A stretch of 64,000 nucleotides of DNA, from the NCBI RefSeq assembly GCF_039538365.1, contig NZ_BAABCA010000003.1, positions 62,001 through 126,000 of the forward strand, in the 5' to 3' direction. This DNA is from Postechiella marina. Its GTDB lineage: Bacteria; Bacteroidota; Bacteroidia; Flavobacteriales; Flavobacteriaceae. Of this stretch, positions 1 through 8,214 are shown piece after piece. How positions within the stretch are numbered: position 1 is the stretch's first letter; every line of letters starts with the position of its first letter. The translations under genes were made by a program, and so were the position numbers. The notes beneath the pieces are model-generated. The model ran no database searches. It saw only the letters and a list, made by a program, of their open reading frames with translations, and was not told the DNA's origin.

Positions 1-955
1 CTTCAACACCACCTTCAACCTCAAAAGCCACAATATTACCACCTAATCGCATCTGTTTTTTTGCAACATCATACTTTGGGTGCGACTTTAAAAATGGATA
101 TTTTACCCACTTCACCTTAGGGTGACCTTCTAAAAAAGTAGCCAATTTAAAAGCGTTTTCACAATGCTTTTCTACCCTAACTGCCAAAGTCTCTAAAGAT
201 TTTGATAATACCCAAGCATTAAACGGACTCATTGATGGCCCTGTAAGCCTTGAAAACAAGTAAATTTCTCTTATCAACTCTTTATTACCAACCGTAATAC
301 CTCCAAGAACACGACCCTGACCATCCATTAATTTGGTAGCAGAATGAATCACTAAATCTGCACCATATTTTATTGGGTTTTGTAAATATGGGGTCGCAAA
401 ACAATTATCTACAACCAATAACAAATTATGTTTTTTACAAATAGCGCTTAAAAACTCTAAATCTAGCACATCTACACCAGGATTTGTAGGCGTTTCGGCA
501 TAAATAAATTTAGTATTAGGCTGTATTAAACCTTCAATAGTTTCTGGCTCGTTTATATTAAAATACGAAAAATCTATATTCCATTTTGGCAAATATTTGG
601 TAAATAAACCGTGCGTTGCTCCAAAAACAGAACTACAAGACACCACATGGTCGCCAGAATTTAACAACGTCGCAAAAGTAGAAAACACCGCAGCCATACC
701 GCTAGCAAAAGCAAAACCATCTTGGGCACCTTCCATTTTACACACCTTCTCAATAAACTCGTTAGTGTTCGGGTTGCTGTATCTACTATATAAATCGCGC
801 TGTTTTTCTTCTGCAAAAGATGCTCGCATTTCCTCGGCATCATCAAACACAAACCCAGACGTTAAGTACAACGGTACCGAATGTTCCGAAAATTGCGTAT
901 TCTCACTCTGTGTGCGTATCGCTTCTGTTTCAAAATGTTTTTTATTCTCGCTCAT
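1..955 (-). CDS. metZ: O-succinylhomoserine sulfhydrylase-type PLP enzyme (MetZ), 3' part cut by window edge
   Basis: This is a Cys/Met-metabolism PLP enzyme that replaces the activated hydroxyl of an acylated homoserine with a sulfur nucleophile in methionine synthesis. Reading from ATG at 955 gives 318 codons that run off the window, so the C-terminus is missing. Seen: the YSRYSNPN phosphate-binding segment (residues 57-63), the ASGMAAVFS stretch (84-92) and the PLP lysine in HSATKLMDGQG (Lys208). The start fits the family's short N-terminus. It is the last visible gene of the metY operon, 187 bp after the fused metX-thrA gene, with a palindromic repeat in the gap. MetZ versus cystathionine gamma-synthase or a second O-acetylhomoserine enzyme cannot be settled by eye. 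The partner acyltransferase here is an acetyltransferase, so the true substrate may be O-acetylhomoserine. Confidence 0.88.
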   Translation of the reverse strand, partial: MSENKKHFETEAIRTQSENTQFSEHSVPLYLTSGFVFDDAEEMRASFAEEKQRDLYSRYSNPNTNEFIEKVCKMEGAQDGFAFASGMAAVFSTFATLLNSGDHVVSCSSVFGATHGLFTKYLPKWNIDFSYFNINEPETIEGLIQPNTKFIYAETPTNPGVDVLDLEFLSAICKKHNLLLVVDNCFATPYLQNPIKYGADLVIHSATKLMDGQGRVLGGITVGNKELIREIYLFSRLTGPSMSPFNAWVLSKSLETLAVRVEKHCENAFKLATFLEGHPKVKWVKYPFLKSHPKYDVAKKQMRLGGNIVAFEVEGGVE

Positions 956-1017
956 ATTCTCTATCTGCTCTACAAAGTCATTACAACCTTATAAGTTCTT
1001 ATTTTTATCTTTTTATT

Positions 1018-1100
1018 TTGGCATTACCCATTGGGTCGGGCTTTCCGCTGTATCTTTTTTGAGAAAAACAAAAAAGGATGCCGCATCAATCCCTAATGCA
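1018..1100. repeat. Dispersed palindromic repeat, copy 1 (GCRTTAC...TAAYGC family)
   Basis: This intergenic element starts with GGCATTACCC, has GGTCGGGCTTTCCGCT in the middle and ends with GGATGCCGCATCAATCCC then TAATGCA. The ends are inverted (GCATTA / TAATGC), and an inner AAAAAAGGAT complements TATCTTTTTT. Three relatives occur at 4552, 20833 and 26193. It lies between metX-thrA and metZ on the transcribed strand, so it would form an RNA hairpin in the operon transcript. This copy has GCATTA where the others have GCGTTA. Confidence 0.8.
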
Positions 1101-1142
1101 TTATCAGCCAAGGTTATTTTAAACCTCAGCTCTTAGTTACTC

Positions 1143-4100
1143 CTAATTAATATGTTTAGACAATCTCAAAATATCTCCAAAAACACCTCTAGCAGTCACT
1201 TCTGCACCAGCTCCTGCGCCTTGTATAACAATAGGCTGCTCGCCATAACTCTCTGTAAATATTTCAAAAATAGCATCACTTCCTTTTACATGCCCCAAAG
1301 TGCTATCCTCTAGAATAGACACTAATTTCACTTCTAAATGCCCTTTATCCTGCGATAAGTCTCCAGATAAATCACCAACATATCTTAAAACATGACCAGC
1401 TTCTTGGTTATCCTTTATCTTCTTAAACTCATCATCTAAAACATTTAACTGACCTAAAAATTCTTCAACCGAAATATTTTGATACGCTTCTGGTATTAAA
1501 TTCTGCACTGCAACATCTTCAAATTCATTTTGTAAATCTAACTCTCTAGCTAAAATCAATAATTTTCTTGCCACGTCGTTTCCAGAAAAATCTTCCCTAG
1601 GGTCTGGTTCTGTAAAACCTTTATCTATAGTTTCTTGAATAATTTCGCTAAACGCTTTATCCTGTACCGAAAAATTATTAAATAAATAACTTAACGTTCC
1701 AGAAAACACACCGCGAATTCTTGTAATATTCTCACCAGATTCGTGCAATAATTTAATAGTATCAATTAAAGGCAAACCAGCACCAACAGTAGTTTCGTAT
1801 AAATACTGTTTATTATTCTCTTTTAGCTCTACTCTTAAATCCTTATAAAAATCGTGCGAAACCGTATTAGCAACTTTATTAGACGATACCAAATCGAAAC
1901 CGGCTTTAACAAAAGGAATATAATTTTCGTAAAACACAGAACTTGCAGTATTGTCTACCGCTATTAAATTCTCTAAATGATGATTTTTAGCGTAAGTAAT
2001 AATATCGTTAATAGTAAAATTACCCGCTTCTTTTATGGCAGTTTCCCAATTTTCATCAGCGCCATCTTTATTTAAAAGTACCTTTTTAGAATTAGCTATT
2101 GCAAACACATTTAAGCTAATACCTTTACGTTTTTCTATATCGTTTTTAGACTTTAATATCTGATTAATTAAAGCACCTCCAACACCTCCATGACCAAAAA
2201 TGGCAATATTTATCTTTTTAGAAATCCCAAAAATTTCACCATGAATAACATTTACAGCCTTGTGTAATTGGTCTTTTTTAACAACCAAACTCACATTTCT
2301 ACCAGTTACCGTATTGTTAAATAAAAGTGGCGTAATTTGGTTTTTTATAAGCGCATTAAAAGGTTTATGAAACGAGCTTAACTCTATACCTACAATAGAT
2401 ATTACAGCAACATCATCATTAACATCAATTTTATTAACATCTTGCGAGTAAAAATCGGTTTCAAATTCACGCTCTAGCGCAATAACAGCCTGTGTAGCTT
2501 GGTCTGCATTTATAATTAAGCCAATACCTCTTTCCGACGATCCTTGAGATACAATACTAACACTAATACCATATTTACTTAAAGCTCCAAAAATTCTAGC
2601 ATCTACACCTATTTTACCTAACAACCCACGACCTTCAAGGTTTAAAAGCGCAACATTATCTAGTATAGATAACGATGTCACTTCCTTTTTACTTGGTTTT
2701 GCGGTAATTAACGTGCCTTCGTCATCTGGATTAAACGTATTTAAAATACGAAGGTTAATGTTTTTTTCTACTAAAGGAATTATAGTTTTAGCATGTAAAA
2801 CCGAAGTCCCAAAATTAGCCAACTCGTTAGCTTCTCTAAACGAGAGTTCTCTAATTTGTTTAGCATCTGCAACCATATTTGGATCTGCAGTATAAATTCC
2901 GCTTACATGTGTATAATTTTGTAACTCTTCTGCATCTAAATAATTAGCTATTAACGCTGCTGTATAGTTACTACCATTTCTACCTAAAGTAGTGGTTTCA
3001 TTTTTTAAGTTAGATGCAATAAAGCCCGAAATTATATTTACAGCATTGCCCTTTGTTTTAAAATATGTGTTAACATTATCTTTCGATGCTTTAGCTATAG
3101 GTTGCGCGTTACCAAAAGCATCATCAGTTTTAATTAACTGTCTAGAATCTGTTGCTACAGCTTCAATATTACGCTCTTTTAGTAATTGTGTTACCAACTT
3201 AACAGACAACAATTCGCCTTGAGCTAAAATATTATCTTTAGTTTTTTGACTATAATCTCGCAGCAAGCTAACCCCTTCAAAAAGTTTATCTAGAATTAAA
3301 AATTCTTCCGAAAAATCTATAGTTTCCAATGGCTCTACTTGGTAAGCTTTAAAAGCTTCTAATTTATCTTTATAATTACCTCCTTTTAAGGCAGTATTAA
3401 GAATAGCTTCCAAATCATCTGTTGCCGATCCTCTTGCAGAAACCACCACACTAATACGCTCGCCACTATTTACTTTACCTTCTATAATAGAAAGCACGCG
3501 TTGTATGCCCTCTCCATTTCCTAAAGATTTCCCACCAAATTTTAATACTTTCATTCTTTTCTTTTTAGAATCTGGCACAAAAATGCCTTCTATAATTTTT
3601 TCTAATTGCTCGTATTCTATTAAAAATGCATCATGCCCATGAACCGAGTTAATTTCGTTGTAAGTAACATTAGGGTGCGTTAAAGCCAATTGTTTATGCG
3701 TCTGCCTATTCTCTTCTGCTGTAAAAAACAAATCAGAATCTACTCCAACAATATGGATGTTGGCCTTAATATTTTCTAACACATTAAAATCGTCTGCCCT
3801 ATTTTTAGTAACATCAATCGTTTTTAACAACTGATTCATTAATTTGTATGCAGACAATTGAAAACGCTCTTGCAACTTCTTACCATGATGCAATAACCAA
3901 CTCTCTACATTAAAAATTTCTAAATCGTCGTTTTTAGAACGATGAAAACGCTCTTTAAAAGACTCTGGCGTTCTATAACACAGCATAGCATGCATTCTAG
4001 CATCGTGCACAGGATGTTTAGAATTTAACAAAAACTGCTCTTGTATTTGGCAGTTTGCAATTAACCAATCGGTAGATTTCCAATCTGTAGCCACTACAAC

Positions 4101-4538
4101 TAAATGCGCTGTAAAATCTGGTTTTAACACAGCCATTTCCCATGCAATACCACCTCCTAAAGAGCCTCCAATAGTTGCAAAAATCTTACCTGTTTCTAAT
4201 CGTTCCAATCCAATTAAAAACAAATTAGCAACATCTCGTGCTATAAAATCTTTATAGTTATCAATTACAAAACCATCATAACTATTTCCTGGTATGTTAA
4301 AAGCTAAAACGGTATATAATTTAGTATCAATAACCTTATCTACACCAACCAAATCTTTCCACCAACCGTTTTCGCCAGCAACATCGCTATTGCCCGTTAA
4401 AGCGTGGTTAACTAAAACAATGGGCGCTGTACCCAAAGGCCTACCAAAAACTTGATAACTTAATTTAATTTCAGCATTAACCACACCACTTTCTGTGGTA
4501 TAGTTAGTAATGATAATATGCTCTAAAGGATGCTTCAA
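1143..4538 (-). CDS. Trifunctional homoserine O-acetyltransferase / aspartokinase / homoserine dehydrogenase fusion
   Basis: This 1131-residue protein joins three enzymes of the aspartate-to-methionine/threonine branch. Residues 1-325 are a MetX-type alpha/beta hydrolase with nucleophile Ser126 (GGSLGG), Asp269 and His302 (HGHDAFL). Residues 329-770 are aspartokinase: KFGGKS at 333-338, GRNGSNYTAA at 519-528, and ACT-like regions from about 625. Residues 776-1131 are homoserine dehydrogenase, with the GHGGVGG nucleotide loop at 782-788 and the catalytic DPRxDxSGxDVARK-type motif. The order is odd because aspartokinase and dehydrogenase make homoserine while MetX consumes it. The frame is continuous through a short Lys-rich linker (324-328). 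Met329 looks like the old thrA start, so the fusion probably arose by loss of the metX stop. It lies in the metY operon, downstream of the S-box. Confidence 0.93.
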   Translation of the reverse strand: MKHPLEHIIITNYTTESGVVNAEIKLSYQVFGRPLGTAPIVLVNHALTGNSDVAGENGWWKDLVGVDKVIDTKLYTVLAFNIPGNSYDGFVIDNYKDFIARDVANLFLIGLERLETGKIFATIGGSLGGGIAWEMAVLKPDFTAHLVVVATDWKSTDWLIANCQIQEQFLLNSKHPVHDARMHAMLCYRTPESFKERFHRSKNDDLEIFNVESWLLHHGKKLQERFQLSAYKLMNQLLKTIDVTKNRADDFNVLENIKANIHIVGVDSDLFFTAEENRQTHKQLALTHPNVTYNEINSVHGHDAFLIEYEQLEKIIEGIFVPDSKKKRMKVLKFGGKSLGNGEGIQRVLSIIEGKVNSGERISVVVSARGSATDDLEAILNTALKGGNYKDKLEAFKAYQVEPLETIDFSEEFLILDKLFEGVSLLRDYSQKTKDNILAQGELLSVKLVTQLLKERNIEAVATDSRQLIKTDDAFGNAQPIAKASKDNVNTYFKTKGNAVNIISGFIASNLKNETTTLGRNGSNYTAALIANYLDAEELQNYTHVSGIYTADPNMVADAKQIRELSFREANELANFGTSVLHAKTIIPLVEKNINLRILNTFNPDDEGTLITAKPSKKEVTSLSILDNVALLNLEGRGLLGKIGVDARIFGALSKYGISVSIVSQGSSERGIGLIINADQATQAVIALEREFETDFYSQDVNKIDVNDDVAVISIVGIELSSFHKPFNALIKNQITPLLFNNTVTGRNVSLVVKKDQLHKAVNVIHGEIFGISKKINIAIFGHGGVGGALINQILKSKNDIEKRKGISLNVFAIANSKKVLLNKDGADENWETAIKEAGNFTINDIITYAKNHHLENLIAVDNTASSVFYENYIPFVKAGFDLVSSNKVANTVSHDFYKDLRVELKENNKQYLYETTVGAGLPLIDTIKLLHESGENITRIRGVFSGTLSYLFNNFSVQDKAFSEIIQETIDKGFTEPDPREDFSGNDVARKLLILARELDLQNEFEDVAVQNLIPEAYQNISVEEFLGQLNVLDDEFKKIKDNQEAGHVLRYVGDLSGDLSQDKGHLEVKLVSILEDSTLGHVKGSDAIFEIFTESYGEQPIVIQGAGAGAEVTARGVFGDILRLSKHIN

Positions 4539-4551
4539 TATCTAATTTTAT

Positions 4552-4642
4552 TTGGGCGTTACCACAAGGGTCGGGCTTTACATTACAAGTCCTCGCACCT
4601 CCTATGTCGGGCTGTGGGCTATCCATTACAATCCCTAACGCA
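4552..4642. repeat. Dispersed palindromic repeat, copy 2
   Basis: TTTGGGCGTTACC and GGTCGGGCTTTA open the element, GGGCTGTGGGCT lies in the middle, and CAATCCCTAACGCA closes it. The ends GCGTTA / TAACGC are inverted. It sits between metY and the metX-thrA fusion, in the same orientation as the other three copies. Confidence 0.82.
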
Positions 4643-4706
4643 GGCAAATACGCCAATGTCAATTTATTAATTAAAGACCAGTAAGGTCTCTAGCTTATAT
4701 TTTATA

Positions 4707-4742
4707 GAACTGTCTGTTTTATTTTTGATAAACAGACAGCTC
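4707..4742 (-). terminator. Hairpin after metY, possible weak terminator or processing site
   Basis: GAACTGTCTGTTT (4707-4719) pairs with AAACAGACAGCTC (4730-4742) with one mismatch. On the minus strand no run of T follows, so it may only attenuate or mark RNA processing between metY and the fused gene. A second small hairpin (AGACC / GGTCT) lies near 4675. Confidence 0.35.
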
Positions 4743-4753
4743 TTAAACTTAAT

Positions 4754-6028
4754 TTATATCGTTTTAAAAGCTTCTGCTAAATCTGCTTTTAAATCTTCAA
4801 TATCCTCAATTCCAACAGACAATCTAATTAAATCTGCGCCAACACCTGCCGATGCTTGTTCTGCCTCATCCAATTGCTGGTGTGTCGTACTTGCTGGGTG
4901 AATAATTAAAGATTTTGTATCTCCAATATTAGCTAACAAAGAGAATAGTTTTGTATTGTCTGCTATTTTTTTAGCAGCTTCAAAACCACCTTTATGTCCA
5001 AATGTTACAATACCACTTTGTCCTTTTGGCAAATACTTATCGGCTAATTTTTTGTATTTACTACTTTCTAAACCAGGATAGTTTACCCAAGCAATCTCAT
5101 CTTGTGCTTCTAACCATTTTGCAATTTCTAAAGCATTTTCAGAGTGTTGTTTTATTCTTACCGGTAAAGTCTCTAAACCTTGAATAATGTTAAATGCATT
5201 TGTTGGGCTTAAAGCTCCGCCAAAATCACGTAATCCCTCAAGAATTAATTTAAATGTGTAAGATGCAGCACCTAAAGTTTCGTAGTATTTTAAACCATGA
5301 TACCCCGCAGAAGGCTCTGTAAACTCAGGAAATTTACCATTTGCCCAATTAAAAGTTCCTGCATCTATAATTGCTCCACCTAAAGATGTTCCTTGTCCGC
5401 CAATATATTTTGTTAACGAGTGAATTACAATATTAGCACCATGCTTTATAGGGTTTAATAACGCTGGAGTAGCCACCGTATTATCTACAATAAATGGTAC
5501 TTCTGCTGCTTTAGAGTGCGCTGCAATAGCTTCTAAATCTAAAACATCTAGTTTAGGGTTTCCTAAAGACTCTACAAAAAAGGCTCTTGTATTATCTTGT
5601 ACTGCAGCTGCAAAATTATCTGGGTTAGATGCATCTACAAATGTAGTAGTAATACCCAACCTTGGTAATGTTACACTTAATAAATTATATGTTCCTCCAT
5701 ATAAACTACTTGAGGCTACAATATGGTCTCCTGCTTTTAGCAACGTTAATAATCCTGTTGCTATTGCTGCGGTACCCGAAGCAAAAACAACCGCTCCAAC
5801 ACCACCTTCTACAGCTGCTAAACGATCTTGTAAAATCTGATTGGTTGGGTTATTAAGTCTTGTATATATAAATCCTAATTCTTTTAAAGAGAATAAATTT
5901 GCTGCATGATCTGAATTATTAAAAACATACGATGATGTTTGATAAATAGGAACTGCTCTTGTTCCTCCATTTGTGGTTACATCATGACCTGCGTGTAATG
6001 CGTTTGTTGCTAATTTTTGATTGCTCAT
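4754..6028 (-). CDS. metY: O-acetylhomoserine sulfhydrylase (MetY)
   Basis: This 424-residue PLP enzyme makes homocysteine (or methionine) from O-acetylhomoserine and sulfide (or methanethiol). Seen: YTRLNNPTN (55-63), ASGTAAIATG (83-92), VDNTVATP (181-188) and the PLP lysine in HSLTKYIGGQG (Lys207). The open frame extends to 6091, but ATG at 6028 gives the usual family N-terminus MSNQKLATNALHAG, so I chose it. It is the first gene of the operon, 135 bp after the SAM-I riboswitch, so high SAM should shut off this gene and the fused gene behind it. The next gene supplies the acetylated substrate. Confidence 0.94.
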   Translation of the reverse strand: MSNQKLATNALHAGHDVTTNGGTRAVPIYQTSSYVFNNSDHAANLFSLKELGFIYTRLNNPTNQILQDRLAAVEGGVGAVVFASGTAAIATGLLTLLKAGDHIVASSSLYGGTYNLLSVTLPRLGITTTFVDASNPDNFAAAVQDNTRAFFVESLGNPKLDVLDLEAIAAHSKAAEVPFIVDNTVATPALLNPIKHGANIVIHSLTKYIGGQGTSLGGAIIDAGTFNWANGKFPEFTEPSAGYHGLKYYETLGAASYTFKLILEGLRDFGGALSPTNAFNIIQGLETLPVRIKQHSENALEIAKWLEAQDEIAWVNYPGLESSKYKKLADKYLPKGQSGIVTFGHKGGFEAAKKIADNTKLFSLLANIGDTKSLIIHPASTTHQQLDEAEQASAGVGADLIRLSVGIEDIEDLKADLAEAFKTI

Positions 6029-6163
6029 TTTTCTAATGTTTTTTTTAATTTGTTGATTGCCAATCTTACGATTAAATAAAAGCCAATGCACTATAAAAAT
6101 AGTGTACTTAATAGAAAAATGTTATAAAGAATTTTAAAAAACTACAGAAAGTAATTTTCTTGA

Positions 6164-6287
6164 GTTATCTATCCAAATACCGATAAATGAATCGGTTATT
6201 TAAGTAGAATTTAGCACCTTCTTTAATAAATTTAAAGGGTTGCTAAGGCTTCAACGGGTCTAATCCCTCCGCCTTTCTTGATAACAT
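6164..6287 (-). promoter_or_regulatory. SAM-I (S-box) riboswitch upstream of metY
   Basis: Read on the minus strand, the S-box core is unmistakable. P1 is GTTATC / GATAAC (6280-6285 with 6164-6169), followed by ATCAAGA, the kink-turn segment GGCGGAGGGAT, the pseudoknot partner GACCC, then GAAGCCTTAGCAACC and GGTGCTAAATTC. P4 is AAATAACCGAT / ATCGGTATTT. These match the SAM-I family, which binds S-adenosylmethionine and represses when bound. Downstream of P1 there is a short AGAAA / TTTCT hairpin followed by six T, a weak candidate expression terminator. Confidence 0.94.
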
Positions 6288-6316
6288 TTCAATATGTTTA
6301 TTGAACTTTATGAATG

Positions 6317-6349
6317 CAAATATTCAATTATAAAAAGTTAATATCCAAA
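6317..6349 (-). promoter_or_regulatory. Bacteroidetes-type promoter for the metY operon
   Basis: On the minus strand TTTG (6349-6346) is followed after 21 bases by AATATTTG (6324-6317), one base from the TAnnTTTG -7 consensus. A start about 6-8 bases downstream would fall near 6310, just before the riboswitch. Confidence 0.55.
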
Positions 6350-6437
6350 TTTTTTAACAGGAAATTTTTAATTTATTCTCATAATTCGTCTTCCAACTAA
6401 GTTATTACTTAAAGATAAATTAGCTCGTGTTAGCGAA

Positions 6438-6480
6438 TTAAAAAATCGTTGGAGATCCTTCCCCAAGAGGAGCAACTCCT
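6438..6480 (-). terminator. Terminator after the 516-residue helical protein gene
   Basis: On the minus strand TTGGGG (6466-6461) pairs with CTCCAA (6454-6449), followed by CGATTTTTT. A second compact hairpin, AGGAG-CAA-CTCCT (6468-6480), lies just upstream. The placement, 36 bases after the stop at 6516, fits rho-independent termination. Confidence 0.6.
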
Positions 6481-6515
6481 GAAAGCTCTACCTTTTTTTG
6501 TGTAACGTAATAACT

Positions 6516-8066
6516 CTACTTCTTTTCTCTGTTTTCGTAAAACTTATTACGAATTATTAAACCTATAGGCCTATTTTGAATTTTAGATTCTAGCCACGAA
6601 ATAATATCTAAATACAGAAAGGCTCTACTTTGATAAGGATCGTCTTCGTATGTTTTTAATTTTTTATGTAACTTAATAAATTCATTTTTAACTTCGTGAG
6701 GATAAATATCGCCCAAACCACGTAAAAACTTAATAAACTCTTTTTGTACCTCATGTAAGTCTTCCATTTTAATTAAAAACTTATAGGTACCTTTAATTAA
6801 TATATCTAAATTATAATCTAAACCAGCCTCGTAATGTGCCACCAGGTTTAAAATTCGAGAAAAACAAAGTAAATCTTCTCGCATTTGTAACGATTTATTA
6901 CTTATAATTTTCTCTAAAAATTCGATGCACTTTTTATTATCGCCAGCACCAAAATACATGCTTGCTATTTTATAATAAAACACCATAACGTGGTGCTCGT
7001 CTATTCTATCTTTATAATCTTCAAGTTGCTCTAAGACATCATTTACTAAAGGCAATCCGTCGTCAAAACTCCCCTCTATAAAGTGTAAATTAAACCTGTT
7101 ATTGTATATAAACAGAAAGGCTAAACTTTGGTTATTATCGTTATAAGGAAACCATTTTTCTTGTGTTATTTCTTCGAATTTTTTTAAGGCATCTTTAAAC
7201 TTATCGTACTGCCTTAAATAGTATAAAGACTCTAATAAATAGTTATTTCCTCTTAAAAAAAAGACAGGATTTAGCACAATCATATCTTTATTGTCGTAAA
7301 ATAAATCGACCCATTTCGAGGCATACTTATAACAAGATAAAAAATCTACGGTTAAAAAACTATACCACAAACGAGCTTTATATAGCCATAATTTCTCTCT
7401 AAAACCAAGCGTGTTAATGTCGTATTTAGGAAGTCTATCGTTAAAGTATTTAGTTACCACTTGGTAATCTTGGTCGTTTTTTATATAACCTGTTTTTAAA
7501 AACAAGCCATATAATTGCAACGATAAATTAGATAATTTACTAGCTAAAACATTGTGCAAACTTAGTTCTTTGGCTTGTATAGAAAGCTCATCGGCTCTGT
7601 TACTAAGACTTCTAGTAATGTATTGAGATTCTATAATTTTCTCTAACTCTACAATTTCGTAAGCTACATTTTTTTCTTGCTTAGCAATGGCCAAAGCTTT
7701 TGCTTTATCTAGAATTTTTAAACTCTGCCTGTAAAGTCCTTTATGATAAAGAATGGTTGCAAAATCTAATTGTTCGCGAATTTGAACCCTGATATCTTGA
7801 TGCGATGGGTTTAGCCTTAAACTAATTAAAATTTGTTTATACAAGTGCGCTTTCAAATTAGAGAGCTGTTGCTTTTTAACAATCCCCTTTTTTAAAATAG
7901 CAGCCTCGTCGTAATTAGTAAGTTTATCTAAAATATTAAAAAGCGTAAGAAATTTAGAATCTTCATTCACCCCTAAACGCCCTACATAAAGCTTAAATTG
8001 TCTTTTTTCAGACTTAGATAGCGACTTTACTAATACAAACAAATTATCTTTTTGCTCTTTTGTCAT
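6516..8066 (-). CDS. Hypothetical all-helical (TPR-like) cytoplasmic protein
   Basis: I do not recognise a characterised family for this 516-residue protein. It has no signal peptide or membrane segment. It is rich in Leu, Lys, Tyr and Asn in amphipathic runs of 30-40 residues, such as the DKAKALAIAKQEKNVAYEIV region, which suggests TPR-like helical repeats throughout. The N-terminus (MTKEQKDNLFVLVKSLSKSE) is basic. It is transcribed alone, divergent from leuA, with its own terminator at 6438. No catalytic motif is visible. A scaffold or regulatory role is a guess from the repeats alone. Confidence 0.75.
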   Translation of the reverse strand: MTKEQKDNLFVLVKSLSKSEKRQFKLYVGRLGVNEDSKFLTLFNILDKLTNYDEAAILKKGIVKKQQLSNLKAHLYKQILISLRLNPSHQDIRVQIREQLDFATILYHKGLYRQSLKILDKAKALAIAKQEKNVAYEIVELEKIIESQYITRSLSNRADELSIQAKELSLHNVLASKLSNLSLQLYGLFLKTGYIKNDQDYQVVTKYFNDRLPKYDINTLGFREKLWLYKARLWYSFLTVDFLSCYKYASKWVDLFYDNKDMIVLNPVFFLRGNNYLLESLYYLRQYDKFKDALKKFEEITQEKWFPYNDNNQSLAFLFIYNNRFNLHFIEGSFDDGLPLVNDVLEQLEDYKDRIDEHHVMVFYYKIASMYFGAGDNKKCIEFLEKIISNKSLQMREDLLCFSRILNLVAHYEAGLDYNLDILIKGTYKFLIKMEDLHEVQKEFIKFLRGLGDIYPHEVKNEFIKLHKKLKTYEDDPYQSRAFLYLDIISWLESKIQNRPIGLIIRNKFYENREKK

Positions 8067-8132
8067 AGTTACAAAAACAACCTTAAACTTTTGTTAATCA
8101 ATTAATTAACCCTTTAACAGTCGAGTTAAACA

Positions 8133-8167
8133 TCGTAAAACTAACAACTCTAATTCTACTTTTACGA
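8133..8167. promoter_or_regulatory. Inverted repeat in the leuA upstream region
   Basis: TCGTAAAA (8133-8140) and TTTTACGA (8160-8167) form a perfect 8-base inverted repeat between the divergent gene at 6516-8066 and leuA. It could be an operator or a transcript hairpin. No leader peptide rich in Leu codons was seen here. Confidence 0.3.
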
Positions 8168-8214
8168 AACCAAAATATAACTTCGTAGAACAATACAAAA
8201 ATATATTTCAATAA

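Noticed and set aside
597..1136. Plus-strand open frame of 179 codons opposite metZ
   Set aside because: It is antisense to the clear MetZ coding frame and runs into the intergenic repeat. The protein has no recognisable features.
1143..4538. Fusion of metX and thrA as an artefact of a lost stop codon in the data
   Set aside because: The frame is continuous with normal composition across the join, and the linker is short and plausible. No sign of a frameshift was found, though only resequencing could prove it.
4551..4700. Additional riboswitch before the metX-thrA fusion
   Set aside because: The structure there is explained by the dispersed palindrome and two simple hairpins. No SAM or other aptamer consensus is present.
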